From NCBI RefSeq assembly GCF_001261775.1, contig NZ_LN868537.1, positions 62,001 to 126,000 on the forward strand: DNA of 64,000 nt. Reading direction: 5' to 3'. The position numbers were made by a program, and so were the translations under genes. This DNA is from Anaeromassilibacillus senegalensis. GTDB taxonomy: Bacteria > Bacillota > Clostridia > Oscillospirales > Acutalibacteraceae. This document shows, piece after piece, positions 35,641 through 42,444 of this stretch. The notes beneath the pieces are model-generated. The model saw only the letters and a program-made list of their open reading frames with translations. It was not told the DNA's origin and did not search any database. How positions within the stretch are numbered: position 1 is the first letter of the stretch; every line of letters starts with the position of its first letter.

Positions 35641-35682
35641 ATCCCGGAAACCGCATGGATTGTGGCTTCCGGGATTTTTTTA
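35641..35682 (+). terminator. Terminator after tRNA-Leu
   Basis: ATCCCGGAA (35641-35649) pairs with TTCCGGGAT (35667-35675), followed by TTTTTTATTTT. Confidence 0.85.
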
Positions 35683-35718
35683 TTTTATCTGCATTTGTGT
35701 TTGGTCATTGTTTGGTCT

Positions 35719-36888
35719 TTACGCTTTATGCGATACTTTCAGCGGCAATATGCTGGCCACGGCTTCCGCGGCTCTTGCCTGCGCCTGTGCGAGCGTGTGG
35801 GCATAGATGTTTAAAGTGGTGGTCGTTTGGGAATGACCAAGGGATGCGGATACGGTTTTTATATCTGCGCCGCCGTCGATGAGCAGCGAAGCGTTCAGGT
35901 GGCGGAAGCTGTGGATGCTTACCCGACGCAGTCCTGTTCGCTTGCAAAATCGGTCATACCAGGAATATGGCGTGTTGGGGTTCATTGGCATGCCGTTCCA
36001 GGCAGTGAAGAGCCGGTCATGGTCTTTCCATTGGTCACCTATTTTGAGACGGTCAGAGCGCTGCTGAAGGCGGTATCGGCGCAGGTAATCAAATACCTCT
36101 GCCGGCAGCTTTAAAAAGCGGTGGGATCCTTCGGTCTTAGTTGTATCGGTAATGGTTCCTTTGCCTTTTACGTACAGTGATGTCCGGCGGATGGTGATGA
36201 CGCAGTTCTCGAAGTCAATATCTTTCCACTCCAAGCCCAAGAGTTCACCGCGGCGGAAGCCTCCGTAGATCGCCAGGATAAAAAACACCTGGTATTCCAG
36301 CGGTTCTGACTGCAACAGGTCAATAAATTGCTGCGCTTCATCGAGGCTGTAAATATCGCGTTCTTTATGTTTCATAGCGGGAAGAGTAACGCGGTGGCAG
36401 GGGTTCTCTTTTATCACCTCTGTCTTCACAGCGTATTCCATAATGGACGATATGAAGGATAAATACTGTTTTATGGTCTTGGGGGCAAGGGTGCCGCCTG
36501 TTGTCTCGTTGATACCCTCTTCACCCAGGTTGTTGATGAAGCTTTGCAGCTTCCTCGCTGTTATCTTGTCAATTCGCAGATGGCCGATGGCAGTATACAC
36601 GCGCTTCTCATACTGGTGGTAGCGCTCAATCGTTTTTGCCCGAAGTGTTTTTTCTGCGCATTCTTTAAACCACTGCTCCGCGAAGGTTTGGAATTTGATA
36701 TTTGATATGATGGTTCCGTTTTCCTCGAACAAGACCACCTGCCGGTTCAGCTCTTTTTCGATCTGCCGCTGTGTCATCCCCGGTTCGGGTGTCCAGGTCA
36801 TGGAGCGAATGATTTGTTTTCCGTAAACGTCGTATCCATCAGATACGCGAATGCGATAGGTTTGGCCGCGTTTGGTTATAGATGCCAT
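35719..36888 (-). CDS. int: Prophage tyrosine-type site-specific integrase
   Basis: This is a 389-residue protein. An N-terminal AP2-like arm-binding domain (ITKRGQTYRIRVSDGYDVYG) precedes a SAM-like core-binding domain and a catalytic domain. The catalytic arginine is in GGFRRGELLGLEW, SIHSFRHLNASLLI holds the HxxR, and LGHSQTTTTLNIYAHTL carries the terminal H and Y. It inserts and, with an excision factor, removes the prophage. The gene points toward the tRNA, the usual layout at a left attachment end. AAGGAGGAGG precedes the ATG. Confidence 0.95.
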   Translation of the reverse strand: MASITKRGQTYRIRVSDGYDVYGKQIIRSMTWTPEPGMTQRQIEKELNRQVVLFEENGTIISNIKFQTFAEQWFKECAEKTLRAKTIERYHQYEKRVYTAIGHLRIDKITARKLQSFINNLGEEGINETTGGTLAPKTIKQYLSFISSIMEYAVKTEVIKENPCHRVTLPAMKHKERDIYSLDEAQQFIDLLQSEPLEYQVFFILAIYGGFRRGELLGLEWKDIDFENCVITIRRTSLYVKGKGTITDTTKTEGSHRFLKLPAEVFDYLRRYRLQQRSDRLKIGDQWKDHDRLFTAWNGMPMNPNTPYSWYDRFCKRTGLRRVSIHSFRHLNASLLIDGGADIKTVSASLGHSQTTTTLNIYAHTLAQAQARAAEAVASILPLKVSHKA

Positions 36889-36920
36889 GGTTGTACCTCC
36901 TCCTTTTTAAAAAAGGGTGC

Positions 36921-36952
36921 AAAAAAGCAGCCCCTTGATTTCAATGGGCTGC
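36921..36952 (-). terminator. Minus-strand terminator upstream of integrase
   Basis: GCAGCCC (36927-36933) pairs with GGGCTGC (36946-36952). On the minus strand the stem is followed by TTTTTTGC. It lies just upstream of the integrase start and may shield or attenuate integrase transcription. Confidence 0.6.
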
Positions 36953-37143
36953 GCGTGGTACAATATGACTGCGAAGTATTATCGTACCGACAGCCCGATC
37001 GGGTTTGCTGGTCGCCGCTTCATCCTGTTGGCGCAGGGTGGAGCGGCTTTTTTGTTTTGTTGGTGAAACTTTTTGACATTTTCCATATATTAGTACAAAA
37101 TCCGCATAATTGGTAAATATTACATGTCCGTAAAATTGCATCT

Positions 37144-37359
37144 CAATCGTTGTAGGGGTAGAAGGGTATTTGTTTAATCCACAATGCCCTGAAACTTTAA
37201 CGAAGGGGATGAGCAATATATGCGGTCAGAATTACCAAAAATTAACATGTCGCCTTTTACCTCGCCCAATCGTTACATTTATGGAGGAATAAAAAATTCC
37301 ACTTGATTTTAATTCAGAACACCCTGTAACACTGACGAAGGAGATGAGCGATTATGCGG
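37144..37359 (+). repeat. Tandem pair of diverged leader-like repeats
   Basis: Two copies, about 37144-37224 and 37267-37359, share CAATCGTT and then a block of about 50 nt with TTTAAT, CCCTG, AAC, ACGAAGG and GATGAGC, ending in ATGCGG (about 80 percent identical by eye). Copy two has a 12-nt insertion. Each copy ends in a Shine-Dalgarno-like GAAGGGG or GAAGGAG followed by start codons. No larger gene lies in 36953-37481. Confidence 0.6.
37220..37306 (+). CDS. Possible 28-residue peptide after the first repeat
   Basis: ATG 37220 follows GAAGGGG by 11 nt and opens MRSELPKINMSPFTSPNRYI plus eight more residues. Another frame from ATG 37209 (27 residues) is equally possible, and the second repeat copy has corresponding short frames. 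There is no family match from memory. Confidence 0.2.
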   Translation: MRSELPKINMSPFTSPNRYIYGGIKNST

Positions 37360-37406
37360 ATAGCTGCAGTCCCGTAATATTCCAGCCTAAAATGCACCTA
37401 TTAGAC

Positions 37407-37438
37407 TTGCAAGAATCGAACGGATGTACTATTATAAT
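37407..37438 (+). promoter_or_regulatory. Promoter before the 44-residue prophage gene
   Basis: TTGCAA (37407-37412), 17-bp spacer, TATTAT (37430-37435), overlapping TATAAT at 37433-37438. Confidence 0.55.
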
Positions 37439-37481
37439 AGCACGGAATACTTAACGTGCGGGATATGGGAGGGTTACAAAA

Positions 37482-37616
37482 ATGGATAGAGACACCAAGC
37501 GAATTGGATACGTAAAAGAAATAATGCGATTGTGTGAGAAAATTCAGGACCTACATATACTAAAACAGGTTTATACCATACTGAGGCATTATATGGACAA
37601 GCATGGAGGGGGTTAA
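37482..37616 (+). CDS. Small 44-residue prophage protein
   Basis: ATG 37482 is preceded by GGGAGGG at proper spacing and encodes MDRDTKRIGYVKEIMRLCEK followed by IQDLHILKQVYTILRHYMDK and HGGG. It looks like two amphipathic helices with no membrane segment. It converges on the repressor gene, and the two stop codons share the palindrome TTAA. It is probably expressed from its own promoter in the lysogen; the function is not recognised. Confidence 0.6.
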   Translation: MDRDTKRIGYVKEIMRLCEKIQDLHILKQVYTILRHYMDKHGGG

Positions 37617-37634
37617 TCCCCCTCTTTTTTTTGT
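37604..37634. terminator. Shared terminator of the 44-residue gene and the repressor
   Basis: GGAGGGGG-TTAA-TCCCCCTC (37604-37622) is followed by eight T. Both stop codons lie in its loop, so the stem can end transcripts from both sides. Confidence 0.65.
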
Positions 37635-38020
37635 GCCCCTTCTCGCAGCTTTTTGAAGAAATCTTTAACCACAGCCTTAGATTTATCATCGAGCTTATGA
37701 TACGTGCGCATCATATCTATGATCATTGTGTAAAACGGATTGCTGTCGTCGTTGTCCAATAATTCAGCCACATATTCTGCCACCTCATCGGTCGGCAGTT
37801 TTTTTATATACATGTCGCCATCGCCGGTGCGGAGCCAGTCTTCGTTAACGTCGAACTCGCGGCAGATGTCAGCAATTGTGCGGTCGCTGGGTACAGCATC
37901 AGATTTATTCAAGAGTTTCCATATATACGCAGGGGTTATAGATAATCGGCGTGCGAAATCGCTTTGTGATATTCCAATATCAGAGAATAATGCCCTAAAT
38001 CGGGAATTGATATTATCCAA
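37613..38020 (-). CDS. Prophage CI-like repressor (XRE family)
   Basis: I place the start at TTG 38020-38018 because GGAGGTGATATA stands directly before it; the upstream ATG at 38101 has none and would cross the promoter. The 135-residue protein opens LDNINSRFRALFSDIGISQS and contains the helix-turn-helix ISQSDFARRLSITPAYIWKL followed by VPSDRTIADICREFDVNEDW. The C-terminal part is helical and charged without a peptidase motif. It should hold lysogeny by binding the divergent operator region. Confidence 0.88.
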   Translation of the reverse strand: MDNINSRFRALFSDIGISQSDFARRLSITPAYIWKLLNKSDAVPSDRTIADICREFDVNEDWLRTGDGDMYIKKLPTDEVAEYVAELLDNDDSNPFYTMIIDMMRTYHKLDDKSKAVVKDFFKKLREGAQKKEGD

Positions 38021-38042
38021 TATATCACCTCCTGTTGACCAC

Positions 38043-38145
38043 ATTATACGGCGCATCTGTTGTAAAGTCAAGAGAAAGTTTAAACTGAGTTGCAAAAACA
38101 TGTTGACAAATAAACTGAGATGTGATAAGATTTAACCAAGTTAAA
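38043..38145. promoter_or_regulatory. Lysogeny switch: divergent promoters and operators
   Basis: Minus-strand repressor promoter: -35 TTGACT (complement of 38066-38071), 17 bp, TATAAT (complement of 38043-38048). Plus-strand early promoter: TTGACA (38103-38108), 17 bp, TAAGAT (38126-38131). Between and across them lie the palindrome AGTTTAAACT (38078-38087), two AAACTGAG direct repeats, and the inverted repeat TTTAAC-CAA-GTTAAA (38131-38145), which are candidate operators. Confidence 0.85.
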
Positions 38146-38164
38146 AATGAGGCGAGGTGAAAAA

Positions 38165-38350
38165 ATGAACGAAGTAACCGTAAAAGAAAAACAGGAAATC
38201 CGCGAGATAGTGAACACCGCAAAAATCCTTGCGAGATGTGATCCGCAAAGCCTGAAACTCGCGAAGTTTGGAATGGATCTCTTGAAAGCGCGCTGTGAGA
38301 TCGATGAGCCGCCGTCAACACCCAGCCCGCCCGAAAAGAAACCGGCATAA
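38165..38350 (+). CDS. Small early prophage protein
   Basis: This is a 61-residue protein from ATG 38165 behind AGGCGAGGTG. It begins MNEVTVKEKQEIREIVNTAK, then a short helix with ARCDPQSLKLAKFGMDLLKA and a Pro-rich tail (PPSTPSPPEKKPA). It is the first gene of the early operon, in the position of a Cro or small regulator, but no DNA-binding motif is clear. Confidence 0.7.
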   Translation: MNEVTVKEKQEIREIVNTAKILARCDPQSLKLAKFGMDLLKARCEIDEPPSTPSPPEKKPA

Positions 38351-38351
38351 G

Positions 38352-38372
38352 AAAAAGCCGCCCGAAGGCGGC
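38352..38372 (-). terminator. Terminator hairpin, copy 1 of an identical pair
   Basis: The 21-nt sequence AAAAAGCCGCCCGAAGGCGGC, minus its first base in quoting, forms a GCCGCC stem. On the minus strand it is a UUCG-type loop followed by TTTTTC, ending the leftward gene 38434-38946. The identical 21 nt recurs at 39019-39039. Confidence 0.75.
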
Positions 38373-38378
38373 AGGGAG

Positions 38379-38477
38379 ATGGTGAAAATATACGAGTTTG
38401 AAATTGCCAGATTAGTTTTGGCTGTCACAGCTATTATTCTTTCTGTTGCAACAATTGCTTTACGTCGGAGAATATAG
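38379..38477 (+). CDS. Possible 32-residue membrane peptide
   Basis: The frame from ATG 38379 encodes MVKIYEFEIARLVLAVTAII and then LSVATIALRRRI, one membrane helix with a basic end. The ribosome site (GGGAG) is too close to the ATG, though a GTG three bases on is possible. Its end overlaps the convergent 170-residue gene, so it may be a remnant trimmed when that gene entered. Confidence 0.4.
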   Translation: MVKIYEFEIARLVLAVTAIILSVATIALRRRI

Positions 38478-38946
38478 GAACTTCTATTTCCTTCTGAAGG
38501 TTTCCTCTATTGGTATATATGAAAATAATTATCTTTTGATATGGAAGTAAAAAGGATTCAGATGTTGTACTCAATTTAAAAAGATTACCACTTGCTTCTA
38601 ACCCTTGGAGCGAAAGAGGAAAGGAAGTCGATCGAATGATTCTTTGATTCAGAAGTTCGGTACCTTTATGATTATTAATTTCCATTATAATTTTGGAATC
38701 GTATTCAACATTGTGTGTAACCGACCCATCTGATATAGCTAACTTTGTAATAGAAATTGGTAACTGTGACTTATTGGATATTGTAAAACGTAACGCATAT
38801 GCTGAGTTTTTATCATTGAGATTTAAGGGGTAAATTTTGTCAAGGAATATATCTACCTTTTTTCTGTTCGAAATTACACTGTATACAAAATTATAAACTG
38901 ACAAAGCAAATGCTGCGATTGTTAAAATATTTAAAAATAAGTTCAT
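38434..38946 (-). CDS. Antisense moron: membrane-anchored hypothetical protein
   Basis: This is a 170-residue protein. One N-terminal membrane helix (MNLFLNILTIAAFALSVYNF) is followed by a basic SNRKKVDIF segment and a beta-rich domain of about 130 residues (ALRFTISNKSQLPISITKLA, FLLPYQKIIIFIYTNRGNLQ). I recognise no family. It opposes the early operon, has its own promoter (38970-38998), GAGAGGAG ribosome site and terminators, and is AT-richer than its neighbours. These are marks of a cargo gene expressed in the lysogen, possibly for defence or exclusion. Confidence 0.75.
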   Translation of the reverse strand: MNLFLNILTIAAFALSVYNFVYSVISNRKKVDIFLDKIYPLNLNDKNSAYALRFTISNKSQLPISITKLAISDGSVTHNVEYDSKIIMEINNHKGTELLNQRIIRSTSFPLSLQGLEASGNLFKLSTTSESFLLPYQKIIIFIYTNRGNLQKEIEVPIFSDVKQLLQQKE

Positions 38947-38969
38947 GTTTTTTATCTCCTCTCATCAAA

Positions 38970-38998
38970 ATTTTACCACTCAAAAGAGGTCGATGCAA
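38970..38998 (-). promoter_or_regulatory. Own promoter of the antisense moron
   Basis: On the minus strand TTGCAT (38998-38993), 17-bp spacer, TAAAAT (38975-38970), 24 bp before the start codon. Confidence 0.7.
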
Positions 38999-39018
38999 TG
39001 ATGAAATCTTGCAAAGTA

Positions 39019-39039
39019 AAAAAGCCGCCCGAAGGCGGC
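39019..39039 (-). terminator. Terminator hairpin, copy 2 of an identical pair
   Basis: The sequence is identical over 21 nt to 38352-38372. On the minus strand the GCCGCC stem is followed by TTTTTTAC, so it blocks leftward read-through into the moron. On the plus strand it stands just before the ribosome site of the 48-residue gene. Confidence 0.75.
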
Positions 39040-39056
39040 GAGGGGGTGAGAGAGGT

Positions 39057-39203
39057 ATGGAAAGCTATAGAGATCTGGAAAAAATACTCATCCAACAAAT
39101 GGAGTTGTTGAAAAAACGTTCAGTAAGTACCACACCCAAGGAATTGGCGATAATCTCAATTGCCATGGCCCAGTTGGCTCAGGCGATCGTGGATATTCCT
39201 TAA
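39057..39203 (+). CDS. Small early prophage protein
   Basis: This is a 48-residue helical protein, MESYRDLEKILIQQMELLKK onward to QLAQAIVDIP, starting at ATG 39057 behind GGGGGTGAGAGAGG. The helices are amphipathic with a coiled-coil feel. It follows the hairpin copy 2. No family is recognised. Confidence 0.6.
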   Translation: MESYRDLEKILIQQMELLKKRSVSTTPKELAIISIAMAQLAQAIVDIP

Positions 39204-39222
39204 ACAGAAAGAGGTGAGCGAA

Positions 39223-39552
39223 ATGCAAATAACCATACCCGATGCGGTATTCAACCAGCTGGTTCTGGCTGCCAAAGAACAGATCATGGAGGAGCTGCCG
39301 CAGTGCACCTACCCCAAGATTCCGCGGATGCGGACGGTGCCCGAAGCAATGAAGCAGATCAGGGAAGAGGACCCGAATACCTGCGTGACGTTAACAAGCA
39401 TCCAGGATGCAATCAGAAAAGGGCATTTGACCGTTGTGGAGGTCGGCAACAAAAAGCTGATCAACTATGATCACCTGATCAAATTGCTCTCGAGCGGACA
39501 GCAGGCGGAAGGCGAGCCGGTGGAGAGAGGCAAAATCAGGAAGATTGTGTGA
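39223..39552 (+). CDS. Excisionase-like small DNA-binding protein
   Basis: This is a 109-residue protein from ATG 39223 behind AAAGAGGTGAG. The part VTLTSIQDAIRKGHLTVVEV followed by GNKKLINYDHLIKLL has the winged-helix layout of excisionase/MerR-like DNA-binding domains (helix, helix, wing, strand). It could be the directionality factor for the integrase or an early regulator. The N-terminal IPDAVFNQLVLAAKEQIMEE is a helix of unknown use. Confidence 0.6.
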   Translation: MQITIPDAVFNQLVLAAKEQIMEELPQCTYPKIPRMRTVPEAMKQIREEDPNTCVTLTSIQDAIRKGHLTVVEVGNKKLINYDHLIKLLSSGQQAEGEPVERGKIRKIV

Positions 39553-39582
39553 GTATAAATCACTCAACGGAGGAGGACAGCC

Positions 39583-39804
39583 ATGAACAAAGACAGCCCA
39601 TACATAAAACACAGCCGGCTGGGCGTGATCCTGTTTGTTACCGGGCTGATCGGGGCCCTCGTGACGGCCATGGCGTCGGACAGCGGCATGCTGACCATCT
39701 GGCAAGTGCTGATCCTAGCGACGGCAGAGAGTCTGGCCATGGGGATTGGCGGGTTGCTGTGTGATAAAGATTCACAGAATGGAGGTCGAGAAAAACAAAA
39801 ATGA
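39583..39804 (+). CDS. Small two-helix membrane protein
   Basis: This is a 73-residue protein with helices LGVILFVTGLIGALVTAMAS and WQVLILATAESLAMGIGGLL, start ATG 39583 with GGAGGA upstream. It overlaps the following PAPS-reductase-like gene by 4 nt (ATGA), so they are co-expressed. The function is not recognised. Confidence 0.65.
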   Translation: MNKDSPYIKHSRLGVILFVTGLIGALVTAMASDSGMLTIWQVLILATAESLAMGIGGLLCDKDSQNGGREKQK

Positions 39805-40916
39805 AAAGCTGTATGGAGAGAATGAAGGAGAATCACACAGACGAGAAAATCGCTTCGTTTCGGGTAAAACAGAAACTACCGTATGAAGCAAAAATAAACT
39901 ATGCATACACACGCGCATGGGAGTTCTACAACGAGTGTGGCAAGCGAGGACTGAACTGTCATGTATCCGTAGGTGGTCTGGACAGCATTACTTTGCTGTT
40001 GTTTTTGCGGTCCATTGGGATAGATGTTCCAGCGGTTTCGGTATCGACCCTGGAGGACAAGAGCATTCAGGCCATACATAAAACATTGGGAATCATTTCA
40101 CTGAAACCTTTAAAGAGCAAAACACAAGTTCTGCAGGAATGTGGGTTCCCGGTACTGTCTAAAGAAACGGCGTCGAAGATCGAGCTGCTACAGAATCCAT
40201 CTCCAAAGAATGCCACAGTCCGGCATGCAATCATCACAGGAGAAACCGGAGCATACGGAGGAAACCGGACAGGCACCCGGATGAAGATGGCTCAGAAATG
40301 GCTGGAACTGTTTGCAGGAGGTGAAAATGAACGGGAGGATGTGCAATATCAATGTGCGCCGTTTAAAGTATCCGCCAAGTGTTGCTATTACCTCAAAGAG
40401 AAGCCATGTGATGACTGGGCGAAAGAACACAACAGTGTACCGTATCTGGGTCTCATGGCGTCCGAAGGAGGTCGCCGCCAAAAGTCGCTCATGATGAATG
40501 GATGCAACTACTTTGGAAAGACAGCGATACGGTCAGCGCCATTTGCGATATTTGACCGCCAAGATCTGTTGCAGCTTGCCCTTGACCTGGATGTACCTGT
40601 TCCAGAGGTATACGGCACCATAGAATGCCAAGCAGATGGCACGCTTTACACAACAAGAGCACAGAGGACAGGCTGCTCCATGTGCGGGTTTGGAATCCAG
40701 CTCGAAAAGAGACCGCATCGATTTGACCGGCTCTACGAAGACAACCCGAAAGAATGGAATTTTTGGATGCACCGATGTGTGAAAGATCCAGTTACAAATG
40801 AAGTATATGGGTGGGGTAGGGTGCTGGACTACATAGGGGTACATTGGACACAGGGATCATTACAAACAGATCTGGACTTGCAAGCAGGGAAAACTGCCAG
40901 CAGAAAGAAAGGATGA
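39801..40916 (+). CDS. Phage PAPS reductase/DndC-like protein
   Basis: This is a 371-residue protein of the adenine-nucleotide alpha-hydrolase (PP-loop) fold. The PP-loop reads SVGGLDSITLLLFLRS, a variant of SGGxDS. It has many cysteines, including KCCYYLKEKPCDDW, a NGCNYFGKTAIRSAPFAIF region, and GCSMCGFGIQLEKR, which could hold an Fe-S cluster as in DndC/PAPS reductases. Relatives occur in many phages; the reaction could be sulfur or nucleotide modification of DNA or RNA. It is the largest gene before the recombination block. Confidence 0.75.
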   Translation: MKSCMERMKENHTDEKIASFRVKQKLPYEAKINYAYTRAWEFYNECGKRGLNCHVSVGGLDSITLLLFLRSIGIDVPAVSVSTLEDKSIQAIHKTLGIISLKPLKSKTQVLQECGFPVLSKETASKIELLQNPSPKNATVRHAIITGETGAYGGNRTGTRMKMAQKWLELFAGGENEREDVQYQCAPFKVSAKCCYYLKEKPCDDWAKEHNSVPYLGLMASEGGRRQKSLMMNGCNYFGKTAIRSAPFAIFDRQDLLQLALDLDVPVPEVYGTIECQADGTLYTTRAQRTGCSMCGFGIQLEKRPHRFDRLYEDNPKEWNFWMHRCVKDPVTNEVYGWGRVLDYIGVHWTQGSLQTDLDLQAGKTASRKKG

Positions 40917-40923
40917 CGAAGAC

Positions 40924-41187
40924 TTGAGATTGCGAGAATATCCATTGGGGAACCGCAATATTGTAGGTGCCCGTGTTACGGAAGCACGCCGCCGTGTGAA
41001 CATGCCTCAAAGAGTCTTACTTGCAAAAATGCAGGTCAAAGGCATAGAACTGAACACGTCCGGTTTGTCCAAATTGGAAGGGCAGCACCGGTATGTCATG
41101 GATTTTGAACTTGCGGCGCTGGCTGATATTTTGGATGTAAAAGTGGATTGGCTCCTTGGAAGAGACGACTACATAAAGGGGAAGTAG
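40924..41187 (+). CDS. XRE-family transcription regulator
   Basis: This is an 87-residue protein starting at TTG 40924 after AAAGGATG. It has a helix-turn-helix with VTEARRRVNMPQRVLLAKMQ and TSGLSKLEGQHRYVMDFELA, then LADILDVKVDWLLGRDDY, typical of small XRE/Cro proteins. It may control the early-to-middle switch. Confidence 0.85.
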   Translation: MRLREYPLGNRNIVGARVTEARRRVNMPQRVLLAKMQVKGIELNTSGLSKLEGQHRYVMDFELAALADILDVKVDWLLGRDDYIKGK

Positions 41188-41189
41188 AG

Positions 41190-41345
41190 ATGCAGAAGAG
41201 CAAAAAAGAAGCCGCTCCGGGCGTTGGAAGCACCCAGAGCGGCAAAAAGGAATTTACATACCGTCAACAGTTTATCGCCCAACAGCGAAATTGTCAAGAG
41301 CAAAGGGAGGCGGCGCACCATGAACGACAGAATCCTTGGATATAA
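41190..41345 (+). CDS. Small basic prophage protein
   Basis: This is a 51-residue hydrophilic protein (MQKSKKEAAPGVGSTQSGKK and following), starting ATG 41190 with AAGGGGAAG upstream and 2 nt after the XRE gene. Its end overlaps the next gene by 26 nt in another frame. It is likely disordered; the function is unknown. Confidence 0.5.
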   Translation: MQKSKKEAAPGVGSTQSGKKEFTYRQQFIAQQRNCQEQREAAHHERQNPWI

Positions 41346-41529
41346 AGGCACGGGACCGGAGGCCGGCCGGTACGTTTCCGCGGACAAGGCTCTTGCCTAC
41401 GCCATGGAGCGCTGCCAGATTGCAAAAGCTTCTCTTCCAGGTGACACATGGCCGGAGTTCCGCGAGACACTGGTGGATTGGTTTTACTCCGGGAATTGGA
41501 TCGCCGTCGAGGAGGCGCAGGCGTCATGA
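41320..41529 (+). CDS. Small prophage protein upstream of YqaJ nuclease
   Basis: This is a 69-residue protein from ATG 41320 behind AAAGGGAGG. It contains YVSADKALAYAMERCQIAKA and FRETLVDWFYSGNWIAVEEA. Its stop overlaps the YqaJ start (ATGA). No family is recognised; the position suggests a partner of the recombination genes. Confidence 0.6.
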   Translation: MNDRILGYKGTGPEAGRYVSADKALAYAMERCQIAKASLPGDTWPEFRETLVDWFYSGNWIAVEEAQAS

Positions 41530-42443
41530 AGCTGAACCGTGAAGAATGGCTGGCGGAGCGCCAGAAATCCATCGGCGGATCCGATGCGGCGGCCATTGTA
41601 GGGCTCAACAGCTATGTTACACCGTACACTGTCTGGGCAGACAAGACCGGCCGCTTGCCGCCCAAAGAGGACAACGAGGCCATGCGGCAGGGCCGGGACC
41701 TGGAGCAGTACGTCGCGGAGCGGTTCATGGAGGCCACCGGCAAGCGGGTGCGGCGGCGCACGGATATGATGCATAATCACGCTTACCCCTTCGCACACGC
41801 GAATATCGATCGGGCTGTAGCCGGGGAGAGGGCTGGCCTGGAGTGCAAGACCACCAGTATTATGAATCTGAAAAAATTCAAGAACGGCGACTTCCCGGAG
41901 CACTACTATGTCCAGTGCGTCCACTATCTGGCCGTCACCGGCTGGGACCGCTGGTATCTGGCGGTGCTGGTTCTTAACCAGGGATTCTACTGGTACACCA
42001 TTAAACGAGATGAGGACGAGATTACCGCGCTGATGGAGGCGGAGCGGGAGTTCTGGAACAAGCATGTGGTTCCAGATGTGCCGCCGCCCATGGACGGGAG
42101 GCCACCCACATCAAATGTATTGGAATCCATCTTTCCTGCCGCGGAGCCGGGGCTTCCGATGGTTGACCTGTTTGGCCGTGAGGAGGTCGTCCGTAATTAC
42201 CTGACCGCTAAGGAATTGAGCGATTCTTACAGCAAAGAGGCAGAGCGATACCGGCAGATACTGGAGCAGGACCTGCAGCAGAACGATTCCGGAACCTGTG
42301 GGAACTACTTGGTAACATGGAAGAATCAGTCGCGCAGCACATTTGACGTCCACCGCTTTTCCGAAGACCGTCCGGACGTTGACCTCAGCTCATATTTCAA
42401 TGTATCCCATTTCAGAAAATTTAAAATAAAGGAGAATGAATGA
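41526..42443 (+). CDS. YqaJ-family phage recombination exonuclease
   Basis: This is a 305-residue protein starting at ATG 41526. The lambda-exonuclease/YqaJ fold shows LAERQKSIGGSDAAAIVGLN, then the catalytic parts FAHANIDRAV and AGLECKTTSI, and YYVQCVHYLAVTGWDRWYL. It resects double-strand ends to give the 3' tails used by RecT, which follows directly. The C-terminal helices probably contact RecT. Confidence 0.9.
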   Translation: MKLNREEWLAERQKSIGGSDAAAIVGLNSYVTPYTVWADKTGRLPPKEDNEAMRQGRDLEQYVAERFMEATGKRVRRRTDMMHNHAYPFAHANIDRAVAGERAGLECKTTSIMNLKKFKNGDFPEHYYVQCVHYLAVTGWDRWYLAVLVLNQGFYWYTIKRDEDEITALMEAEREFWNKHVVPDVPPPMDGRPPTSNVLESIFPAAEPGLPMVDLFGREEVVRNYLTAKELSDSYSKEAERYRQILEQDLQQNDSGTCGNYLVTWKNQSRSTFDVHRFSEDRPDVDLSSYFNVSHFRKFKIKENE

Positions 42444-42444
42444 T

